Below are positions 37,601 through 46,608 of a stretch of DNA of 64,000 bases, piece by piece. Every line of letters starts with the position of its first letter. The first letter of the stretch is position 1. Made by a program: the position numbers and the translations under genes. The DNA is taken from positions 27,789,001 through 27,853,000 of the forward strand of contig OX392545.1 in the NCBI GenBank assembly GCA_947623455.1, read 5' to 3'. This DNA is from Mimachlamys varia (lineage: Eukaryota; Mollusca; Bivalvia; Pectinida; Pectinidae). The notes under the pieces were generated by a model. It saw only the letters and a list, made by a program, of their open reading frames with translations, ran no database searches and was not told the DNA's origin.

Positions 37601-40600
37601 CACAGACAATGGTGGTCTGTACTGGGGATACCTACCTCAGACAATGATGGTCTATACTGAAGATACCTACCACAGACAATGGTGGTCTATACTGGGGATA
37701 CCTACCACAGACAATGGTGGTCTATACTGGGGATACCTACCACAGACAATGGTGGTCTATACTGGGGATACCTACCACAGACAATGATGGTCTATACTGG
37801 GGACACCTACCACAGACAATGATGGTCTATACTGGGGACACCTACCACAGACAATGGTGGTCTATACTGGGATACCTACCACAGACAATGATGATCTATA
37901 CTGGGGATACCTACCACAGACAATGATGGTCTATACTGGGGACACCTACCACAGACAATGATGGTCTATACTGGGGATACCTACCACAGACAATGGTGGT
38001 CTATACTGGGGATACCTACCACAGACAATGATGGTCTATACTGGGGATACCTACCACAGACAATGATGGTCTATACTGGGGATACCTACCACAGACAATG
38101 ATGGTCTATACTGGGGATACCTACCACAGACAATGATGGTCTATACTGGGGATACCTACCACAGACAATGATGGTATATACTGGGGATACCTACCACAGA
38201 CAATGATGGTCTATACTGGGGACACCTACCACAGACAATGGTGGTCTATACTGGGGATACCTACCACAGACAATGATGGTCCATCCTCGGGATACTTACC
38301 ACGGACAATGATGGTCCATCCTGCGGATACATCGCCGACATATCCTACAATGGTGAGCCCTCGGTGGTCGATATGTCTCACATTTCATACAAACTGTCCA
38401 GCCATCTCGCTAAAAATACAAAGAAGTTTAGGAAATTATGTTTCAGTATATGCCTGAAATATTCAATGAATTTTAAATACCACCGCAAATGATGATCCAA
38501 AGATCCATGGAAGATATGCTTCATATCATTTAAAGACCTAATATACGTAACTTCAGGAAATTTTTCGAGATTCTGACAAATTCTGAAGAAAAAATCAGTT
38601 GATAACTATGCAAAAATAAGCCTAAAACAAAATAAACCTGAGCGGTAACTAACGAGAAACTCTTGACAGAAAAATCCAAAGAATTAAAAATAATTCAAGT
38701 GGGGCCCACTTCAACAAGAAGCTGAAGTTAAATATGAACACGTGTTTACAAATACTGAGTTTCAACTGCTGCTGTACCGGTAACCTCCTTAATTTTTAAT
38801 CCATTTAAGTTTGCATGAGGAGTAAATTATACTTACTTATGTAATATTCACTAAAGAGTTTCATATTAACCAACTACATTAAAACTTCCTGATGAATATC
38901 TGTTTAAATGATGTCATTTAGGAAATAAAATACCACCGTGGAAATTTTGGATACTATTGCGATAGACACATAGTATTGGGATTATCTATTGCATTGCCAT
39001 TTTACTATTGGGATAGAACTATTGGGTGGTACACTATCGCGATGCATCGATAGTTTGATGTATTGTTACAACCCTATTAAATATTTGAACAAACTTGATA
39101 TTTCACCATCTGTGAAATTTGCTTGACAAATACCGGTATACAATGTACAAACATGTACATTCTTCATAATTGTTTACACATAATAAAAATCTCAAATGGC
39201 AGTAGATTCTAATTTTTCCCGCACTTGATAAGCTCACTCCCATTTTTGCGATCTTTTTAGGGATGAGAAAGCTCACATGCACTAATTGTATTATACAAGC
39301 TCTTATTGTAAGATTATGTCAGTGTACAATATATTTCATATTGTCCAAAACACAGCTTACCATATTTGGCATAGTCTTGCCAGCGTGGAGGTCTGAAAAG
39401 TCGAGACCTGTTGTGGGTAGTGGGACTATGCCAGGGTCGGACAGAACGGCCCGCATGTGGGACATGGTGAGTAGGAAGATAATGACGTTGAATGCCACCA
39501 CGTTAACAACTCCCCACAGCCTGCAACAACAAACACAATGTTTAGTTTTAGTCAGAAAACACTACCAGATCAGCAAGGAGAATCCAGTTATTATTAGAAA
39601 TGTTCCTACCATACACAGGATACAAGATGATCAATAAAGTACCTTTTTCCAAACCCCCAAGCGACGCAAAGCGCCTCAGGGTTTGAATCTGTTAACACTT
39701 TGTGCACTTCTGGTGCTTCCCCAGGCATAAAAAGCCTTCTTGGAAATTAAGGCTGCTTAATGGTTTACAAAAATATAATAGCAATGCAACTCAACAGTGT
39801 TCATATTTAGCACATTATACTAGTGAAATGTCAATTCTCCATTTGATGAAAACATCTTACATGACGTGGAGATGTACAAACTATTCTAACTGTGCTGTTC
39901 TAGCCTGACTGCAGAAACCTGTTCAGAATGGTACTTGGTTAACTGTCATGCATGCACATCACTAAAACCTAGTGTCACAAACTACACTACAAGTACCTGC
40001 GCTTTTCTGATGAAGGCACGATGATGCTTTTTCACTTTGGCGTGACATGATAAACTAATAAAACAATATATTAATCACATACAACTTTGTAACTGACCTG
40101 TTCAATCATGTCATAAAAATGGTATTAAATGCGTAATAACCCTATTGTGACATCATAAACAAATGACGTCTTTATGACGTCATAAGATTGTCTCGGTAGT
40201 GAAAATTGTATTGTCACAGAAGAAATTTGCCTTTCTTATAGAGTAACTGGAGATTTTTTGTGTATTTTCTCATGAATATAACTTTATAAGTTGTATGATA
40301 AATAGAATCTTACACTCGTGTCAATGTAATATGGAATTTATTAAATAAGTTAAATAATTTAATATGTCACGAGCCTTTAAATCTTACACTCGTGTCAATG
40401 TAATATGGAATTTATCATACTCGTTTAATAATTGAATGTGTGACTCACCTAAAGGCTCGTGACATATTAAATTATCTAACTTTTTTAATAAATTCCATAT
40501 ATTACATTGACACTCGTGTAAGATCCTCTATATATTTCATGGATTTCATCCTAAATACGATATAAATGAGGCAGATTTAAATTGAGCACATGATTGATTA

Positions 40601-43600
40601 AGATACATTAATATATTTCTACTTTCGAGCTAGAGGGGATTTCTAGGGTCTGACGGGGAACCTATGGATCGAGGGTGCAATTCCCTGTGAAAGCACACTA
40701 ATTACATTGGTATTCATGGTCCTCGTTACAGACATTCCCACAATTAGAACGTTAACCTGGCTTATGGTGTTCGAGTACCAACAAATTTAAAAAGCGGAGC
40801 GTTAATTATAGTTGTACGTAGATCAGAGATGTATAAATACGTCTCTGTTGTACATTAACTAAAGATACAGGGTGTTCATTTTCCTTCTAGCTCAGCGGTA
40901 AACCATATTAAGGCTGTCCAAGAGACACGCGTTGCGGGTTCGAGTCCAGGCAACGGCACAATCTTCATGTTATTCTTCGTCCTATGATACTATAGTATAT
41001 GTTGCACTCATGTCAAACGAAAAAAAACAGCAACAGCATTTAGGCACAATAGCCAAGGGTAATAAATGTTATTCAAATGGAGTCTATACGACTGACACTT
41101 TGAGCCAGCTAGAGAACAGTTGATATTTTATCCAAAAGTCACTGTCAAAAGAAACATTCGTGAAAACCACTGTAATTTTAACAAGATATATATGTGTGTG
41201 TAAATGATCCTTCAGTGACAATAATCCAACTTTTAAACGAACAGGATAATTCTGAATGGCAGAATTATTAAATGACTAAAAAACAAATATTATAGTTATA
41301 TCCAAGTGCCCGATACATTCTCTCATGTTTTTTAATTATCAGTAAGTCATTTTCATAACCAAGAATTTGTGTCCAGCAACTTTGCTGCATTTTCTTGTTT
41401 TATAAATATTGCAACAATGAAAACAAGAGGCCCATGGGCCTAAACGGTCATCTGACAATTGCAAACACTTATAGCAGGGACACACGATGATTGCTTTCCC
41501 AAAATGGGATTGATGTGCTATATCGAATTCTGCTAAATTCTCCACATACAGGAATTAGGATTTAAACATTAATACTTTTCCACTTTCACAGTGCCCTGAA
41601 GACCAGTCTCCTGTATGTAAAATATGATTGTTCTTCTTCAATTACATTTGAAGTAAAGCTGAGAAAGGATTTGGGGCCCCGCCCCTCTGGTCTCTGGGAC
41701 CAGATCAGTCGCATTTATATAAAATCTTATCACCTTCCCCCAATGATGCTTCACATTAAATTTGGTGCTGATCGATTCAAGCATTAAGGAGGAGGAGGAG
41801 GATTTTAAAGCAAAAACTCAGCAAAGTCCCCTTTTGGAGGCCCCGCCCCTCTGGCCCCAAGGGTTGGATCAGCCTCATTTATATGAAATCTGATCGCCCT
41901 CCCCAAATGATGCTTCACATCAAATTTGGATGCAATCCATTCAAGCATTAAGGAGGAGTAGGATTTTAAAGTAAAAATTCAGCAAAGTCCCCTTTTTGAG
42001 GCCCCGCCCCTATGGCCCCAGGGGTCGGATCAGCCTCATTTATATAAAATCTGATCGCCCTCCCCAAATGATGCTTCACATCAAATTTGGATGCAATCCA
42101 TTCAAGCATTAAGGAGGAGTAGGATTTTAAAGCAAAAATTCAGCAAAGTCCCCTTTTTGAGGCCCCGCCCCTATGGCCCCAGGGGTCGGATCAGCCTCAT
42201 TTATATAAAATCTGATCGCCCTCCCCAAATGATGTTTCACACCAAATTTGGATGCAATCCATTCAAGTATTAAGGAGGAGTAGGAATTTAAAGCAAAAAT
42301 TCAGCAAAGTTCCCCTTTTGGGGCCCTACCCCTCTGGCCCCAGGAGTCGGATCAGCCTCATATATATGAAATCTGATCGCCCTCCCCAAATGATGCTTCA
42401 CACCAAATTTGGATTTAATCCATTCAAGTATTAAGGAGGAGTAGGAATTTAAAGCAAAAATTCAGCAAAGTTCCCTTTTGGGGCCCCGCCCCTCTGGCCC
42501 CAAGGGTTGGATCAGCCTCATTTATATAAAATCTGATCGCCCTCCCCAAATGATGCTTCACATCAAATTTGGATGCAATCCATTCAAGCATTAAGGAGGA
42601 GTAGGATTTTAAAGCAAAAATTCAGCAAAGTCCCCTTTTGGAGGCCCCGCCCCTATGGCCCCAAGGGTTGGATCAGCCTCATTTATATAAAATCTGATCG
42701 CCCTCCCCAAATGATGCTTCACATCAAATTTGGATGCAATCCATTCAAGCATTAAGGAGGAGTAGGATTTTAAAGTAAAAATTCAGCAAAGTCACCTTTT
42801 GGAGGCATTGCCCCTATGGCCCCAGGGGTCGGTTCAGCCTCATTTATATAAAATCTGATCGCCCTCCCCAAATGATGTTTCACACCAAATTTGGATGCAA
42901 TCCATTCAAGTATTAAGGAGGAGTAGGAATTTAAAGCAAAAATTCAGCAAAGTTCCCCTTTTGGGGCCCTACCCCTCTGGCCCCAGGAGTCGGATCAGCC
43001 TCATATATATAAAATCTGATCGCCCTCCCCAAATGATGCTTCACACCAAATTTGGATGTAATCCATTCAAGTATTAAGGAGGAGTAGGAATTTAAAGCAA
43101 AAATTCAGCAAAGTTCCCCTTTTCGGGCCCCGCCCCTCTGGCCCCAGGGGTTCGATCAGCCTCATTTATATAAAATCTGATCGCCCTCCCCCAATGATGC
43201 TTCACACCAAATTTGGTGGTGATCCATTAAGAAATGAAGGAGGAGTAGCATTTTGAAATGAAAAGTTTACTGACGGCGCACGGCGCACGGCGGACGACGA
43301 CGGACGAAGCACGATGACTATAGGTCATCCTGACCCTTCGGGTCAGATGACCTAATAAAAAAAATCCATTGAAGTTAACAATCTTTTGTTTCATCGACTT
43401 GCTTGTGAAAATTAAAAGTTAAGTCAATTTTAATATTTCGTCTATGCAATTTTTTTAGACACAACAGTAAAAATAATATCAGAATATATACGCGACTTTG
43501 AATACTTTACACTGAGTGAAAACATTTCAAACTACAATTTCAATGATGAACTGATTAAATCGATAACAACATTTATAATTAATAATCAGAATAGGAAAGG

Positions 43601-46395
43601 ACAACACAATCTATTTTCGATTATAGTTCATCATCAGCCCAACACTCTCTGTTTTCATACATGTATACAGATTAGCTGTGAATTCTTGAGAAAGAAATGA
43701 AAAGCATGGACGCATATACGAAAGCGTAAGGCTTTTACAAGTCTAAAATATTTGCTTCATTCAGTGCTTTTGGGGTCAGGTTTACTCCTATAACATAAGA
43801 GGCCGCTGGTCGGCCTTTTTATTATCAATATGATTTTGCCGACTGCGACCTCTTATTTCCGAAGCACTAATTCTTTGATGCAGATTCCGCCCTCGATTTA
43901 AGGGGAATGAAATCGGCTTGAAAAACCTACTTCAGTGATTGACATTTCATTATAACAGTGTCTACTCACGTTTTATGTAATTAAGATCCCATATGTATGT
44001 CAAAGATACAATTATAAAGAATATTACAGACTGTAAAACGCGAAATACAAGACTAAGCGGCTGAAGCACCCCTCCGGCTTATTTTTCAACATGGCTCCCT
44101 CGGTTGATAAAAATTAGTACAGAGTTTTTTAAACGGAACGAAATGAGACAGAACTTGGTTGTATTCCGCTTGTAGAACATTTTATGTATTTTCATTTTTT
44201 GTATTAACCGCAAAAACCATGTGATATTTAAATTTACTTCAGGCAATGCTGTCTGCTTCACTTCGACATAAGAAAAACATTATTTGTATAAAATTGAGTG
44301 TTTGACACGAAATTCTCCTGATTTCATGATGGATTTATGGAAAGGAATGTTATTTGGACTTTGTTGATCATTTAAATGTAAGTGATCATGACACGCTATA
44401 CTTTTTACAAAATCCTAACTTTGAAAAAGTGATTGTCAGCATCGGGAAAATCGGCTATGGGCAATTAGAGCTTACATGGCGCCTAGCTGTCAAAAAATAT
44501 CTCGCCGTGTTAAACCTCTAACATTGTTGGAGTAGGATCAGGTATTTAACTATTTGTCCTGGATGTTTACATATAGTATGTTAGTCGATTTGTCTTAATT
44601 TGCAACCACACACTTGACACAGCGTGAATTTTATAACAGTATTGATCATCTCTGTAATTGAAAGGGTTATTAAATAATCACATGGAATAATAGGCTACCA
44701 GCGTTGTTTTTGTACCTGTGGTGCATAGGCTTATAGCTAGATTTTCCCCTGTACCCAGACTTCGACACCATAATTATATATAAATGTAAGACCGGGGGCC
44801 CAAGGCCCCCAGTTATACCTTACGGGCCCCTTTTTGTTAAATATAGGTGGCCCGCCAGGCCACACCTGTGTTTGATTTATTTGAGTTTTTGAAATGTTAT
44901 ATAATTATGTTTTGCGACAACAGTCTTCAAAATATAATACAGACAAATTTGACCACAAATAAAAACAAGCAAAAGAACGACGCTCCGTCTTTCTACTCAC
45001 TTTTTGTTCGTCACGATCACTAGGCCTATATCAGCATCAACATAATTGAGTCAAGTGCAGTTACATTTTCAATCAGCAGCTTCAGCGGAATGCTTGATTT
45101 TTATAACACAGATTTTATTATATGAAAGCAAAGCTTTTGAAAGATGCTGATCACATTTTATGATACTGGGCCCCCAGATTTCAGTCAGGGCCCACACTTT
45201 TAATCATTAGGGAGACCGGTGGTCTCCCTACTACTCCAACAATGTTCGAGGTTTAACACGGCGAGATATTTTTTGACAGGCGCCGTGTAACCTCTAACTG
45301 CCCATAGCTGATTTTCCCGATGCTGACGATCAATTTTTCAAAGTCATGATTTTGAAAAAAATATAGCGTGTCACTTACATTTAAATGATCAACAAAGTCC
45401 AAATAGCATTCCTTTCCATAAATCCATCATGAAATCAGGAGAATTTCGTGTCAAACACTCAATTTTATACAAATAATGATTTTCTTATGTCGAAGTGAAG
45501 CATACAACATTGTCGGAAGTAAATTTAAATATCACATGGTTTTTGTGATTTTTACAATAAAGGAAATACATTAATGTTCTACAAGCGGAATACAACCAAG
45601 TTCTGACTCATTTCGTTCCGTTTAAAAAACTCTGTACTATTTTTTATCAACCGAGGAAGCCATGTTGAAAAATTAGCCGGAGAGGTGCTTCAGCCGCTTG
45701 GTCTTGTATTTCACATTTGACGGTCCGTAATATTCTATATAACTGTATCTTTGACATACATATGGGATCTTAATTACATAAAACGTGAGTAGACACTGTT
45801 TTTATGAACTGTCAATCACTGAAGTAGGTTTTTTCAAGCCGATTTTATTCCCCTTAAATCGAGGGCGGAATCTGCATCAAAGAATTGGTGCTTCGGAAAT
45901 AAGAGGCCGCAGTCGGCAAAATCATATCCGATAATAAAAAGGCCGACCAGCGGCCTCTTATGTTATAGAAGTAGTCTCCCTACCAAATAAAGTTAGTGTC
46001 TAAGCCTGGTACCTGTATACGTACAGTATCATTATATAGAATATAGTTCTCAACTTCACAATAAAGTATACTTGGATCTGATTATAAATGCTAGACAATA
46101 TATTGAATGTTGCTGATGAGAATACAGAATACATCTAATTTACAGTACACAACAGTGAAGCCATCATATAAATAGAAAAACATTGAAAAAACACGTCTTC
46201 CTTTGCTGGTTTCGAGGGTAGAAATATCCTAAATTAAATCGAATAAGTTTGTTGGTCACCCCAAATCTATACCTACGTGTCGGACATTGTGGGTATAACC
46301 AGGTGTCGCACGACGACATAGTCCGCGTACAGCACTGCGGCATACGTGATGATCAAACACACGATACCACACGGATCCGACCTAAACACAGCCAT
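22553..46395 (-). CDS. ZDHHC3/7: DHHC palmitoyltransferase, ZDHHC3/7 (Dnz1) type; complete, 8 exons
   Basis: The product S-palmitoylates cysteines of membrane proteins, typically at the Golgi for this subfamily. The eight exons (46277-46395, 39361-39520, 38300-38409, 35646-35707, 33843-33930, 24689-24761, 23613-23721, 22553-22629) sum to 798 nt. All seven introns are GT-AG with matching phases 2,0,2,1,2,0,1. The 265-aa protein has four membrane segments (about 9-30, 41-62, 142-165, 181-201) and DPG at 68-70. The Cys-rich domain has every expected ligand (C100, C103, H113, C114, C117, C120, C134), N139, and D125-H126-H127-C128. DETAVE (211-216) is in the TTxE position. The C-terminus QYTV resembles the ZDHHC3 PDZ-binding tail. 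Length fits the family. Introns carry three large minisatellites and many transposons. Confidence 0.95.
22789..23370. repeat. 31-33-bp minisatellite in ZDHHC intron 7
   Basis: About 18 copies of CACTAACTCACATATAGGGA plus ACAGTTAGTGATT. The array lies 160 bp from the exon 8 acceptor and 240 bp from the exon 7 donor, and does not resemble either junction. On the minus strand each unit contains ATGTGAGTTAG, a donor-like GTGAGT. Confidence 0.9.
23613..23721 (-). CDS. ZDHHC3/7: ZDHHC exon 7
   Basis: Acceptor TCTCTTTGATTCAG|A, donor CGAG|GTAAAT. Encodes the cytosolic segment with DETAVE (the TTxE-position motif), a basic stretch (GPRRQKK) and EVFGRG, typical of the C-terminal part of this subfamily. 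Confidence 0.93.
23855..24045. mobile_element. Short element with CCCCCGCCCA ends in intron 6
   Basis: ATCCCCCGCCCA and GGGCGGGGGAT face each other, with a GGACGGACGGAAC block before the 3' hairpin, as in the Helitron-like tails nearby. A comparable element with ATGCCCCCGCCA and TGGCGGGGGCAT ends is at 33657-33760. Confidence 0.5.
24290..24672. mobile_element. Palindromic element D beside ZDHHC exon 6
   Basis: The 3' half is a large hairpin (24525-24655): TGTCAATATAATATGGAATT...AATTCCATATTACATTGACA. A related copy with an extra internal duplication is at 40087-40530. It ends 18 bp from the exon 6 donor. Confidence 0.65.
24689..24761 (-). CDS. ZDHHC3/7: ZDHHC exon 6
   Basis: Acceptor TTTATTTTGTAG|G, donor CAG|GTAAGT. 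Encodes [10 protein letters not shown]...IGCDQ, membrane segment 4. The acceptor side is directly joined to the 34-bp minisatellite of intron 5, and a palindromic MITE lies 18 bp beyond the donor. Confidence 0.93.
24774..29185. repeat. 4.4-kb, 34-bp minisatellite in ZDHHC intron 5
   Basis: About 130 units of CACACATCTCACAATCTGTG plus TGTACACCCCTAAA, with 30-bp variants. The array starts about 15-20 bp from the exon 6 acceptor. The exon/acceptor text CTGAGTGTATCCTAC...ATATCACA aligns with the first array unit CTGTGTGTATACCATAC. Higher-order duplication is visible: about 26950-27655 reappears 704 bp to the right, and about 28420-28720 recurs 302 bp on. Open frames through the array are by-products of the repeat. 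Confidence 0.95.
29186..30217. other. Intron 5 sequence without recognised exon
   Basis: A degenerate MITE B copy lies at about 29268-29335. At 29440-29720 there are inverted pieces (CTGGCCCCAACACC...GTTCGGGCCAGAGGAAACTG at 29960). No splice-supported coding sequence. Confidence 0.4.
30218..30602. mobile_element. MITE family C, copy 2
   Basis: TTAAAGGCCCAATATACGTA...TTACGTATATTGGGTTTTTA plus A, flanked by TTAA. It has the same core as the copy at 16108 (GAGTTTCTTGTTAGTTACC). Confidence 0.75.
30855..31214. mobile_element. MITE family A copy
   Basis: GGATCTGACAACATCCTATA and TATGGGATGTTGCCAGATC form the subterminal inverted pair. The right end is TTTAATCAGATTG, the left end a degenerate CAATTCAGACCC. 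The core TTGATTGGCTTATG is present. Confidence 0.7.
31503..32254. mobile_element. Two nested TIR elements
   Basis: Inner element: CAGTGTACTCTCG (31517) to CGAGGGTACACTG (31978), flanked by TA, as for Tc1/mariner/pogo elements. Its interior repeats CCGCCACC motifs. Outer element: TACTGTGAACATAC (31504) to GTACGTTCACAGTA (32239-32252). The inner copy inserted next to the outer left end. Confidence 0.55.
32539..32934. mobile_element. MITE family C, copy 3
   Basis: TTAAAGGCCCAATATACGTA and TTTACGTATATTAGGCCTTT plus AA, with TTAA at both ends and the family core. The most complete copy of the family in the window, together with 30218. Confidence 0.75.
32935..33842. other. Intron 5 distal part
   Basis: AT-rich DNA with a short tandem duplication (TTTATCGGAATTCTTTCAGC and relatives, about 33040-33175) and the small CCCCCGCC-ended element at 33657-33760. 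No exon. Confidence 0.45.
33843..33930 (-). CDS. ZDHHC3/7: ZDHHC exon 5
   Basis: Acceptor ATATTTTCTAG|G, donor AAATT|GTAATT. Encodes residues 151-179 plus two bases: the end of membrane segment 3 and the loop [19 protein letters not shown] site 29 bp upstream (CCTG|GTGTAA) was considered as donor, but only GTAATT gives a phase matching exon 6. Confidence 0.85.
34028..35075. mobile_element. Cluster of three palindromic MITEs in intron 4
   Basis: (i) 34028-34274, ACTGTAAAAGTGGAAATTTT...CAAAAATATTGGCTTTTACA plus GT. (ii) 34533-34675, TCATGACCAGGGGTGTAAGA...TCTTACATCCCTGGTCACGA. (iii) About 35005-35073, TAGGTGTGTAATAC...GTATTACACACCTA. None has coding capacity. Confidence 0.6.
35646..35707 (-). 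CDS. ZDHHC3/7: ZDHHC exon 4
   Basis: Acceptor TTTTTTGTAG|G, donor TTG|GTGAGT. The first base completes Trp130. It encodes [13 protein letters not shown] and the start of membrane segment 3. Cys134 and Asn139 complete the Cys-rich domain. Confidence 0.95.
36089..38290 (-). repeat. 35-bp minisatellite made of DHHC exon end plus splice donor (intron 3)
   Basis: About 63 tandem units. On the minus strand a unit reads GACCATCATTGTCTGTG|GT then AGGTATCCCCAGTATA. Exon 3 ends GACCATCATTGTCCGTG|GT then AAGTATCCCGAGGATG. Each unit therefore keeps Asp-His-His-Cys, a Trp-codon-like TGG and a donor-like GTAGGT. The array touches the real donor without a gap. The last intronic unit (38256-38290) still has the exon-like GGTCCATCCT. 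GGATAC occurs at 38290-38295 and 38325-38330, exactly 35 bp apart, marking the likely slippage points. Confidence 0.97.
38300..38409 (-). CDS. ZDHHC3/7: ZDHHC exon 3, catalytic DHHC exon
   Basis: Acceptor TTTGTATTTTTAG|C, donor CCGTG|GTAAGT. Encodes the zinc-binding Cys-rich domain: [21 protein letters not shown] and RRMDHHCPW. The last 26 bp plus the first 9 intron bases (38291-38325) are the template of the 35-bp minisatellite filling intron 3. Confidence 0.97.
38410..39360. other. ZDHHC intron 2 with truncated MITE family C
   Basis: A reverse-oriented MITE C copy starts at 38530 (TTTAAAGACCTAATATACGT) and breaks off near 38800 in GGTAACC. The remainder is AT-rich and featureless. Confidence 0.6.
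39361..39520 (-). CDS. ZDHHC3/7: ZDHHC exon 2
   Basis: Acceptor TTGTTGTTGCAG|G, donor ATG|GTAAGC. Encodes residues 41-93: membrane segment 2, then SDPG and [15 protein letters not shown], a diagnostic stretch of the Dnz1/ZDHHC3-type subfamily. Ends in phase 0. Confidence 0.95.
39521..41426. other. ZDHHC intron 1, 3' part: element D and SINE pieces
   Basis: Element D spans about 40087-40530. The SINE relative of 2880-3410 appears at about 40570-40700 (CTTTCGAGCTAGAGGGGATT). A tRNA-like stretch at 40885-40960 has good A and B boxes (TAGCTCAGCGG, GGGTTCGAGTCC) but no acceptor stem. No exon seen. Confidence 0.5.
41427..43356 (+). mobile_element. Pearl/HINE-like Helitron-type element with ten ~161-bp tandem repeats
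   Basis: Left arm 41427-41670 starts with the palindrome AGGCCCATGGGCCT, then AAACGGTCATCTGAC. Ten units follow at 161-bp spacing from about 41672 (GGCCCCGCCCCTCTGGCCCC, then AAATCTGATCGCCCTCCCC and AAGGAGGAGTAGGATTTTAA). The right arm has a CGGCGCACGGCGGACGACGA block. It closes with the hairpin GGTCATCCTGACCC...GGGTCAGATGACC and CTAAT. Arms, core repeats and a 3' hairpin next to CTAA match bivalve pearl-type elements, which have been linked to Helitrons/Helentrons. Short open frames within units are incidental. Confidence 0.8.
43783..45973. mobile_element. Inverted pair of ~750-bp elements around a 695-bp spacer
   Basis: Arm 1 (43783-44535) begins TACTCCTATAACATAAGAGG and ends ACATTGTTGGAGTA. 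Arm 2 (45231-45973) is its close inverse. Each arm has TACTCC...GGAGTA ends, and the remnant at 3417-3550 has both ends too. So each arm looks like a complete element, and the pair forms a giant potential hairpin. The spacer includes GGGGGCCCAAGGCCCCC. No transposase frame seen. Confidence 0.75.
45974..46276. other. ZDHHC intron 1, 5' end
   Basis: Unique-looking AT-rich intron sequence running to the exon 1 donor at 46276. No other feature. Confidence 0.5.
46277..46395 (-). CDS. ZDHHC3/7: ZDHHC exon 1
   Basis: Starts at the ATG at 46395 ([13 protein letters not shown]...) and encodes residues 1-39 plus two bases, including membrane segment 1 with the family-typical YADYVV. Donor AC|GTAGGT. 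The codon is completed by exon 2 (ACG, Thr40). The exon is relatively CpG-rich. Confidence 0.93.
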
Positions 46396-46608
46396 TTTGA
46401 CAGATCTATATCCGGACTATCGTAGTACTCCTCTTCTGATTGGTCAATTTTTTGTCATTGAAACCGGAAGTTGTATAGTTTATGATGCGGATTTTAATGC
46501 AAAATCCGTCATACTTACAACATAACGCTTCAAAAGAGAACTGTTTTCAATGTGTTTCGCGGTATTTCATCTTCAGTGGAGTTTTTGTGCACATCTTCAA
46601 CAGGAAGT
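46396..46608. promoter_or_regulatory. Putative bidirectional promoter
   Basis: Only 213 bp separate the ZDHHC start codon (minus) from the start codon of the small membrane protein gene (plus). The interval contains an inverted CCAAT box (ATTGG, 46439-46443) and an ETS-type CCGGAAGT (46464-46471), with AGGAAGT again near 46602. No TATA box is obvious at a useful distance. CCAAT plus ETS sites without TATA are typical of housekeeping divergent promoters. Confidence 0.6.

Noticed and set aside
36064..37926. Open frames of the type [12 protein letters not shown]
   Set aside because: These are plus-strand readings of the 35-bp array. The array is explained by the minus-strand exon 3 and donor copy.
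36089..38290. CRISPR-like regular repeat
   Set aside because: Units are contiguous with no unique spacers, and the context is a eukaryotic intron.
40885..40960. Functional tRNA gene
   Set aside because: A and B boxes are good, but the acceptor stem does not pair, and similar pieces recur within SINE-like repeats.
42091..43077. Repeated 60-aa frames ([20 protein letters not shown] type)
   Set aside because: One frame per 161-bp unit of the Helitron-like element. It is a by-product of the tandem repeat.
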